A stretch of DNA of 18,737 nt from DASQPR01 sp035713725 (lineage in GTDB: Bacteria; Actinomycetota; Actinomycetes; Mycobacteriales; Micromonosporaceae). Each line of letters begins with the position of its first letter. The first letter of the stretch is position 1. The translations under genes were made by a program, and so were the position numbers. The notes beneath the pieces are model-generated. The model did no database searches and was not told where the DNA came from. It saw only the letters and a list, made by a program, of their open reading frames with translations. Where the stretch lies: assembly GCA_035713725.1 (NCBI GenBank), contig DASTMZ010000222.1, positions 1 to 18,737 on the forward strand. Direction: 5' to 3'. Below, piece by piece: positions 13,114 to 18,737 of this stretch.

Positions 13114-13983
13114 TCAGCGGCCGTTGGCGGAGAAATGCATGTAGTCCTTGAGCGATCGCCAGGTCCCGCCCCACTGCCAGCCGACCGCGGCGAAGGCCCG
13201 CACGACTGGTCCGTTGGGCAGCACCATCCCCGGTCGCACGTCGGCCCGGTCCAGGTAGGAGGTGGCCAGTTCCGGCAGCACGATCTTGCCCCGGTGCTCC
13301 GGGTTCTGGAACGGGTCGATGTCCACGGCGAGCCCGTACGCGTGCTGGGACCACGCCGTCTCGGCTCGTACCGGTCGGCAGACGAACGCCTCGGTGGTGT
13401 TGCCGTCGCCGGTCGGCGCCGCGGGTATCTCCCTAGGGTCGGTAATCTGCATTTGCTCGATCGGAAAGTTGGCTGCGAAGAGTCTTCCGAACACGGTCAC
13501 CATGTCTTTCGCCGCCCGTACATTGACTAGCAACTCGCCGGTATGGGCGAGCCCGTCGAAGCCGCGGAAGCTGACCGTGACGTAGCGCAGGTCGGCTGCG
13601 GCCACCGGGCACCGCTTGGTCCAGGTGGACCGGGCGAGGACGCTCGCCGACACCTTCTGGATCGTGGCGTGGAACCGGCCATCGGGCGGCGGCGGCAGCA
13701 CGTCGACCGTGATGATCGACCGGTTGCGCAGCTCCGGCGGGGTTTCCTGGGCCGCGGCGAACCCGTTCGGCCCTACCGGGAGGGGCCGCGTTCCCAGCCA
13801 TTTTGGTGCGGCGCTGGCGTTCCCGATGCGGGTCACGGCGGGCGTCGGGTGGGTTCCTGCGGATTGGTTTGCTCCCGGGCTGGCAAGGACGCCGGAGCAG
13901 CCGCCTAAGGCGTAGGCGAGGCACACAACCACGACCAGCGGGCCTGCCACACGGGCCGCACCGCGCCGCACCGTCAACTCCAT
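13114..13983 (-). CDS. Lipoprotein, M15 family D-Ala-D-Ala carboxypeptidase-like (VanY type)
   Basis: This protein has 289 residues. The ATG at 13983 follows a GGAGGTGA-type ribosome binding site that nearly abuts it. A lipoprotein signal (RRGAARVAGPLVVVVCLAYA then LGGC) gives Cys29 as the lipidated residue, followed by a low-complexity linker. The catalytic domain (about 85-289) has the M15 zinc signature: SQHAYGLAVDID with H214 and D221, and the third ligand H283 in DYMHFS. Supporting residues are the conserved NPF-like segment after the Asp (DPFQNPE) and GWQWGGTWRSLKD. Family action: cutting the terminal D-Ala or L-Ala-D-Glu bonds of peptidoglycan peptides, here on the outer face of the membrane. 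C125 and C202 may pair. The gene ends facing the NACHT pair and starts downstream of ppgK. Confidence 0.9.
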   Translation of the reverse strand: MELTVRRGAARVAGPLVVVVCLAYALGGCSGVLASPGANQSAGTHPTPAVTRIGNASAAPKWLGTRPLPVGPNGFAAAQETPPELRNRSIITVDVLPPPPDGRFHATIQKVSASVLARSTWTKRCPVAAADLRYVTVSFRGFDGLAHTGELLVNVRAAKDMVTVFGRLFAANFPIEQMQITDPREIPAAPTGDGNTTEAFVCRPVRAETAWSQHAYGLAVDIDPFQNPEHRGKIVLPELATSYLDRADVRPGMVLPNGPVVRAFAAVGWQWGGTWRSLKDYMHFSANGR

Positions 13984-14079
13984 TCACCTCCGCCGCACGC
14001 GCCCGGCTCGCGGTCCCGGTCTACCCGCGTCGCATATCGTCGACCGCGAGTCTCGCAGCCATATCGACGAAGGTCCACC

Positions 14080-14100
14080 GCGGCGCGCTAAGCGCGCCGC
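14080..14100 (-). terminator. Hairpin downstream of ppgK
   Basis: GCGGCGCGC (14080-14088) and GCGCGCCGC (14092-14100) form a perfect 9-bp stem with the 3-base loop TAA. It lies 48 bases past the ppgK stop on the minus strand and upstream of the M15 gene. There is no T-run. It probably separates the two transcripts. Confidence 0.5.
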
Positions 14101-14147
14101 GCGGCGTTCAGCGCAATTGGCGCCCCGCCCGGCAGCGCCGCGTCAAC

Positions 14148-14900
14148 TCACCGAGCGGACATCGCTGCGCCGACGATGCCCGCGTTGTTTCGCAGGATGG
14201 CCGGAACAACCTCGGTGTCGATGGCTATGTGCGGAAGGTACTTGTCGGACTTCTTGCTGATGCCACCGCCAATGATGATCAGGTCCGGCCAGAAGAGACG
14301 GTGGAGAAGGTCTAGGTACTGCCCGAGGCGGTGAGCGTAAGCGTCCCAGCTGAGACCGTCTCGCTGGCGCGCCGAGTCGGCAGCGAAGTCCTCAGCGTCG
14401 CCATGGTGCAGATGGAGATGGCCGAGTTCGGTGTTCGGAACCAGTTGGCCGTCGATGAACATGCCGCTTCCGATGCCGGTGCCGAGCGTGACAACGATGA
14501 TGAGGCCGGACCGGCCGGCGCCTGCGCCGAACCGAACCTCGGCGATCCCCGCCGCGTCAGCGTCATTGACGACGCCGACGCGGCGCCCGGTTGCCTTCTC
14601 GAAGACCTCGACCGCGTTCACGCCGATCCAGCCGGAATCGATGTTGGCAGCGGTGCGTACGACGTCTCCGCTGACCACACACGGCAGCGTGAGGCCGACC
14701 GGTCCGTCGACGCCGATCTGGTCGAGCAGTTCAGCGACCACGTCGGCGACGGCATGAGGCGTCGACGGCGCAGGAGTCGGCAACCGATGCCGCTCAATGA
14801 TCAGTTCGCCCGTGTCGAGATCGACGATCGCACCCTTGATTCCGGTGCCGCCAATGTCGATGCCGACCGCGGACTTCGTTGACGCACCTGCTTCCGTCAC
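14148..14900 (-). CDS. ppgK: Polyphosphate glucokinase
   Basis: This protein has 250 residues and belongs to the ROK fold. It phosphorylates glucose to glucose-6-phosphate with polyphosphate (and usually ATP) as donor, in the cytoplasm. The phosphate loop AVGIDIGGTGIKGAIVD is at residues 11-27, the sugar-binding strand VGLTLPCVVSGDVVRTAANI at 68-87, and the catalytic Asp D113 in VVNDADAAG. The second phosphate motif LGTGIGSGMF is at 139-148, ELGHLHLH at 158-165, and the adenosine-side loop IIGGGISKK at 209-217. ELGHLHL in place of the H-x-C-G-C zinc motif of classical ROK glucokinases marks the polyphosphate type. The GTG at 14900 is chosen for GGGAGG at 14905-14910. A GTG at 14957 would add 19 residues without homology. 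Confidence 0.93.
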   Translation of the reverse strand: MTEAGASTKSAVGIDIGGTGIKGAIVDLDTGELIIERHRLPTPAPSTPHAVADVVAELLDQIGVDGPVGLTLPCVVSGDVVRTAANIDSGWIGVNAVEVFEKATGRRVGVVNDADAAGIAEVRFGAGAGRSGLIIVVTLGTGIGSGMFIDGQLVPNTELGHLHLHHGDAEDFAADSARQRDGLSWDAYAHRLGQYLDLLHRLFWPDLIIIGGGISKKSDKYLPHIAIDTEVVPAILRNNAGIVGAAMSAR

Positions 14901-14999
14901 CGGGCCTCCCAGAGCGCGCCCGCCTGGACGCGTGATGCCACGCTCCGACGCCGGCACCCGGGCACTGCCCGCCGTGCGGCCGCTCGGCAGCGTCAGTAC

Positions 15000-15731
15000 T
15001 TAATAGCGTGGCACATCGCCGGCCGTCGCGTGCTCGGCGGCGGCGAACCCACCCAGTGGGTGATCCAACGAGGCCGCCGGCGCGACGGCGGTAATTAGTA
15101 GGCCATCCACGGCCATCCAACGGCCGCTGCACGTGCCTCGGGGGGAGCCGCCGGCAACCGGGTCATCATGCGGTGTCAGTGTTGCGACGAAGGCGTTTTG
15201 GTTCAGGTTCAGCGCTATCTCGACGTCCTCAAAGCCGAGCCACACGCGCATGAGTGGGTACCAGGCCTTGTACACCGCCTCCTTAGCACTAAATAGCAGC
15301 CGATCCCAGCGCACCGTCGGCGCCGCAACGGCGAGCCGAGACACCGCAACTCGCTCACGGGACGTCAACACCGTTGAGACCAACCCGTTCGGCAGCGGCT
15401 CGTTGGGCTCGGCGTCGATGCCGATCGTCCGTACCATCGTCGCCCTGGCGACCGCCGCTGCCCGGTAACCCTCGCAATGGGTCATGCTTCCGACGATTCC
15501 TGGCGGCCAGAGCGGATCACGAGCGATTCCCGACGGGATCGGTACGGGTGGCAGCCCGAGCGCAACGAGTGCGCGGCGCGCGCAGTGTCGCACCGTCGCG
15601 TACTCCCGACGGCGCCGATCGACCGCGCCGCTGATGAAGGCCTCCTCTTCAGGCAACAGACCGGCGGCCGGGTCATCATCCGTCGCCTCCGCGCTGACCA
15701 CCGCCGTCGGCAGGATCGCCTCGATGGTCAT
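15000..15731 (-). CDS. 4'-phosphopantetheinyl transferase (EntD/PptT type)
   Basis: This protein has 243 residues. The ATG at 15731 directly follows a triple GGAGG repeat (15732-15742), a strong start signal. The frame is open much further upstream, but that part looks non-coding. The enzyme moves phosphopantetheine from coenzyme A to a serine of acyl or peptidyl carrier domains. Visible motifs are RRREYATVRHCARRAL (40-55), GSMTHCEGYRAAAV (81-94), the magnesium-binding IGIDAEP with D106 and E108, and FSAKEAVYKAWYP (147-159) with K150, E151 and K155. Length and motif order match the EntD/PptT subgroup. It is divergent from the carrier-domain protein at 16444, its likely substrate. ppgK lies 99 bases downstream on the same strand. 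Whether it also serves other synthases in the cell cannot be seen here. Confidence 0.92.
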   Translation of the reverse strand: MTIEAILPTAVVSAEATDDDPAAGLLPEEEAFISGAVDRRRREYATVRHCARRALVALGLPPVPIPSGIARDPLWPPGIVGSMTHCEGYRAAAVARATMVRTIGIDAEPNEPLPNGLVSTVLTSRERVAVSRLAVAAPTVRWDRLLFSAKEAVYKAWYPLMRVWLGFEDVEIALNLNQNAFVATLTPHDDPVAGGSPRGTCSGRWMAVDGLLITAVAPAASLDHPLGGFAAAEHATAGDVPRY

Positions 15732-16443
15732 CCTCCTCCTCCGGGTGGCGGGCACGTGTTCGTTGGACTGCGCAGCCGGGCTGCGCCGGCGGCACAACGA
15801 CCTCATACGATCTTGTGCCAACCGCGCGTTCAATGTGTCAGCTTGGCGAAACGGCTGCCCGGCGGGACTCTGACAGCACGGCCGCCACGATCCAGCTGGC
15901 CGCGGCGTCGCGACGGCGGAGGTCGCTCGACGGAAGCGGCCGAGATACCCCCGCCACGAGTCTTGCTCGACAGTCCACATTGGCCAGTCGTGCGGTTCTA
16001 CGACTTGCCGATCATCGCTGGCGTCGATCCCTGATCGGCTTGGCGCTCCTACAAGTTGTCGTGACGGCGTGACGCGTGCAAGGCGAGTTAGTTGATGTGA
16101 TCCGTCTCGCGTACCAGCGCACTGGATCCCGGTTTGATCTTTGTTTTTCCGCAATTTTCGTCCGGCGCTTCCTGGGTGCCGATACCGTTCCGGTAGATGA
16201 GCTTGCGTGCTGAACAGGCGTATGGAATGCGGTTGAGCGTTCGGCGCAGCGCATCTTCGGTTGCCGGTGTGTACAGAAGAAGACGCACCAGGAGACGGTG
16301 ACGCAAGGACTTCCACGAATTCGACGGTCGTGTCCCGCGAATCGCCAGAATCGTCGACAACATCGATGCCGGTCGGTATCCGAGCTGTGGCATTGGCTGG
16401 CGTCCTGTCCACCTTTCTTTCCCACTGGGAGGCATGAGTACTC
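15732..16443. other. About 700 bases without a convincing gene, between PPTase and the Pls-like gene
   Basis: All six frames give only short or Arg/Ser-rich translations here, with no family motif. The part from about 16120 to 16380 looks lower in GC than its surroundings and includes TTTGTTTTTCCGC near 16139-16151. It should contain the promoters of both divergent genes. A 57-codon frame (GTG 16267 to TGA 16435-16437) ends just before the Pls-like start, but its third positions are not GC-biased. GGGAGG at 16427-16432 is the ribosome binding site for the downstream gene. I see no RNA gene or repeat. Confidence 0.5.
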
Positions 16444-18737
16444 GTGCTGGACAAGTCTGTCGATGTGCTGACGGTCGATCTGGCTGAGTCGACGACAAGT
16501 GACGGCACCCACGTTGGCCCGACCGGCACCGAACAGATCCTGGCCGAGGTGCTGGCCGACGTGCTGGATGTCGATCGGGTGTCGGTTGACAGCCACTTCT
16601 TCGACGACCTGGGCGCCAACTCGCTGACGATGGCGCACTTCTGTGCTCGCGTGCGAAAGCGCGACGACCTGCCATCGGTGTCGATGAAGGACATCTATCG
16701 CAGCCCAACCGTCAAGAGTCTCGCGGAGGATCTCGCCGAGGAGAGTTCCGAGCCCACTCAGTCCGCCGTCGCCACGTCGACCAAGGCAACGGTTGAGGTG
16801 CCGACACGCGCCAGCACGAGACAGTACGTGCTCTGCGGTGTGCTTCAGCTCTTGACGTTCCTCGCGTACACCGTGCTGGTAGCTCTCATCATTACGGCCG
16901 GGTACGAGTGGATCGCCTCGGGCAGCAGCATTCTCGACTACTACATCCGAGCTGTCATCGTCGGCGCGGCAACCTTCGTTGCGCTGTGCATCCTGCCAAT
17001 CGCCGCGAAGTGGACGCTCGTCGGTCGATGGAAGTCGCGCGAGATCGCCATCTGGAGCCTCGGGTACGTACGGTTTTGGATCGTCAAGACGTTGGTGCAA
17101 CGCAATCTTCTGGTGCTGTTGTTCGTCGGCTCGCCGCTCTACTCGCTCTACCTGCGGGCGTTGGGTGCCAAGGTCGGGCGAGGCGTCGCGATCTTCTCCA
17201 GATCGGTGCCGGTATGCACCGATCTGTTGACCATTGGCGACGGCACCGTCATTCGCAAGGACTCACACCTCACGTGCTACCGCGCTCACGCTGGCGTCCT
17301 CCAGACCGGGCCAGTGACGCTCGGAAAGGACGTATTCATCGGAGAGATGACGGTCGTCGACATCGACACCTCAATGGGCGACGGCGCCCAACTCGGCCAC
17401 ACGTCGTCGCTTCACCCCGGGCAGGCCGTGCCGGCGCACGAACACTGGCACGGATCACCCGCGCAGAAGACCGAGATGAACTACCGCACGGTCGAGCCCG
17501 CCAAGTGTGGTGTCATGCGGCGGGTCAGTTATTCGCTGATGCAGGTGTTGATCCTATTGGTGATCGAAGTGCCGGTCGCTCTCGCTGCCGCGGACGTCCT
17601 GCTTCGTGAAATCCCCCGCCTTGGACAGCTCGAGTTCGGACCGCACGTCCTGGCGAGTTGGACGTTCTACGTCGTAGGGCTGGTGGTCTCGTTCGCGTTG
17701 TTCTTCGGCTCGATCATCGCTGGCCTGCTCCTTGTGACGACGATCCCTCGGCTGTTCAACCTCGCCCTCAAGCCGGGCAAGACATATCGGCTGTACGGCA
17801 TCCACTACGCGATCCACCGAGCGGTCGAGCGCCGGACCAACAGGCAGTTTTTCAAGACGCTCTTCGGCGACAGCTCTAGCATCGTCGGCTACCTCCGGTT
17901 GATCGGGTACCGGCTCCGGAACGTCGAGCAAACCGGGTCGAACTTCGGCACGTACCTCAAGCACAGCAATCCCTACCTGAGCGCGGTCGGCAGCGGAACC
18001 ATGGTGGCCGACGGGCTGTCCATCATCAACGCCGACTTCTCGAGCAGCTCCTTCCGGCTGACCCCGGCGACCATTGGGCCACAGAACTTCCTCGGCAATG
18101 CCATCGCGTATCCGTCGCAGGGCAAGACCGGCGACGACTGTCTCATCGCGACCAAGGCGATGGTGCCGATCGAAGGAGAAGTCCGGGAAGGCGTTGGGCT
18201 TCTGGGCTCGCCGAGCTTTGAGATCCCTCGATCGGTGCAGCGCGACACCCAATTCGATCATCTGCGGACCGGACGCTCGCTGCATCGCGCGCTCACCGCC
18301 AAGAACAGGCACAATGCTGTCACCGCCACTGGCTACCTGTTTGGACGATGGATTCACGTCTACGGGCTCACTTTGCTGGCGTGGGCAACGACCCGTTTGT
18401 ACGGCCTTCAGGGCACCTGGGTGATCGCGTCGGCGTCGATCCTGACGCTGATGTGGACCACCCTCTTTTTCGCCGTCGTGGAGCGTGCCGTGCAGATGTT
18501 CTTGCCGTTACGACCGCTGTACTGCTCGATCTACGACCGAAGGTTCTGGCGACACGAACGGTTCTGGAAGAGCGCAGCGGTGACGATGCACCTCCACGCC
18601 TTCGACGGCACGCCGTTCAAGTCGGCCGTGTGGCGATTGCTGGGCGTACGAATGGGCCGGCGAGTGTTCGACGACGGGTGCGGGATTCCGGAGAAGACGC
18701 TCGTGGCGATCGGCGATGACACGACCCTCAACGCGGG
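16444..18737 (+). CDS. Pls/PosA-type synthetase C-terminal part without adenylation domain: carrier protein, membrane helices, left-handed beta-helix domains (3' end outside window)
   Basis: The frame is open to the window edge, with 764 codons seen. It starts at the GTG at 16444: TGA at 16435-16437 closes the frame upstream, and GGGAGG lies 11 bases before the GTG. A carrier domain covers about residues 27-100, with the phosphopantetheine serine S60 in FFDDLGANSLTMAHF. A linker follows, then helices at about 129-153 and 168-188, and a hexapeptide-repeat domain (225-345; TIGDGTVIRKDSHL, VTLGKDVFIGEMTVVD, SSLHPGQAVP). A second helix pair lies at 364-383 and 408-433, a second hexapeptide domain at 440-600 (ATIGPQNFLGNAIAYPS, GEVREGVGLLGS), a third helix pair at about 636-680, and a third such domain begins near 720. 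This order matches epsilon-poly-L-lysine synthetase after its adenylation domain. Family role: peptide-bond formation on carrier-bound amino acids at the membrane. The substrate is unknown, and the adenylation enzyme must come from elsewhere. Confidence 0.88.
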   Translation, partial: MLDKSVDVLTVDLAESTTSDGTHVGPTGTEQILAEVLADVLDVDRVSVDSHFFDDLGANSLTMAHFCARVRKRDDLPSVSMKDIYRSPTVKSLAEDLAEESSEPTQSAVATSTKATVEVPTRASTRQYVLCGVLQLLTFLAYTVLVALIITAGYEWIASGSSILDYYIRAVIVGAATFVALCILPIAAKWTLVGRWKSREIAIWSLGYVRFWIVKTLVQRNLLVLLFVGSPLYSLYLRALGAKVGRGVAIFSRSVPVCTDLLTIGDGTVIRKDSHLTCYRAHAGVLQTGPVTLGKDVFIGEMTVVDIDTSMGDGAQLGHTSSLHPGQAVPAHEHWHGSPAQKTEMNYRTVEPAKCGVMRRVSYSLMQVLILLVIEVPVALAAADVLLREIPRLGQLEFGPHVLASWTFYVVGLVVSFALFFGSIIAGLLLVTTIPRLFNLALKPGKTYRLYGIHYAIHRAVERRTNRQFFKTLFGDSSSIVGYLRLIGYRLRNVEQTGSNFGTYLKHSNPYLSAVGSGTMVADGLSIINADFSSSSFRLTPATIGPQNFLGNAIAYPSQGKTGDDCLIATKAMVPIEGEVREGVGLLGSPSFEIPRSVQRDTQFDHLRTGRSLHRALTAKNRHNAVTATGYLFGRWIHVYGLTLLAWATTRLYGLQGTWVIASASILTLMWTTLFFAVVERAVQMFLPLRPLYCSIYDRRFWRHERFWKSAAVTMHLHAFDGTPFKSAVWRLLGVRMGRRVFDDGCGIPEKTLVAIGDDTTLNA

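Noticed and set aside
14101..14147. Further GC-rich short repeats near the ppgK hairpin (GGCGCC, GCGCAATTGGCGC)
   Set aside because: They are short and imperfect, as expected by chance in GC-rich DNA; only the 9-bp perfect stem at 14080-14100 was kept.
16267..16437. 57-codon frame (GTG to TGA) just before the Pls-like gene, possible leader peptide or small precursor peptide
   Set aside because: Third-position GC is only a little over half, no clear ribosome binding site precedes the GTG, and no known precursor motif is present. It should be revisited only if expression is seen.
15732..16694. Open frame extending the PPTase by more than 300 codons upstream
   Set aside because: The translation is Ser/Arg/Thr-rich, overlaps the carrier-domain gene on the other strand, and the PPTase has its own strong ribosome binding site at the ATG at 15731.
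16012..17100. Minus-strand frame of 362 codons opposite the carrier-domain gene
   Set aside because: It lies across the carrier domain and first helices, whose frame has unmistakable motifs, and it has no family signature.

Overview
The window comes from a high-GC actinomycete (Actinomycetota). The evidence is GC-rich third codon positions, GTG and TTG starts, a polyphosphate glucokinase, lipoproteins with Ser/Thr/Pro/Ala-rich linkers, a Pls/PosA-type poly-amino-acid synthetase and a large membrane NACHT protein of a kind common in this phylum. The genus cannot be fixed from the sequence. I saw no rRNA, tRNA, CRISPR array, insertion sequence or integrase. At least 15 proteins are supported, two of them cut by the window edges.

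Left part (1-4.7 kb), housekeeping and accessory metabolism: a cytidylate-kinase-like P-loop protein (partial), a MOSC-domain protein and a VOC/glyoxalase-fold protein on the minus strand. Next come an MmcQ/YjbR protein and ACC deaminase (acdS) on the plus strand, separated by an unusually long inverted repeat. After acdS come a lipoprotein and a four-helix membrane protein on the minus strand. The acdS and lipoprotein genes converge on a small hairpin that contains both stop codons.

Middle part (4.8-13 kb): a secreted trypsin-like protease ends at a classical terminator. It converges with a minus-strand cluster of three genes: a lysozyme-fold exported protein, a single-pass membrane protein and a GH3 (beta-N-acetylglucosaminidase-like) enzyme. 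Their ends overlap, so they probably form one transcript. Divergent from this cluster is a protein of about 1337 residues with two N-terminal membrane helices, a NACHT NTPase, about eight further membrane helices, a winged-helix-like segment, one more helix and a degenerate beta-propeller. Helix counting puts the NTPase inside the cell and the propeller outside. A 96-residue two-helix membrane protein follows almost without a gap. This NACHT/small-membrane-protein pair, perhaps with the divergent wall-hydrolase genes, is the best candidate for an undescribed sensing or conflict system in the window.

Right part (13-18.7 kb): a lipoprotein of the M15 D-Ala-D-Ala carboxypeptidase type, polyphosphate glucokinase and a 4'-phosphopantetheinyl transferase (PPTase) lie on the minus strand. 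After a roughly 700-bp stretch with no convincing gene, the plus strand encodes a carrier-protein/membrane/left-handed-beta-helix protein. It matches the C-terminal two thirds of epsilon-poly-lysine synthetase-like enzymes but lacks the adenylation domain, and it runs off the right edge. The divergent PPTase is the natural activator of its carrier domain.
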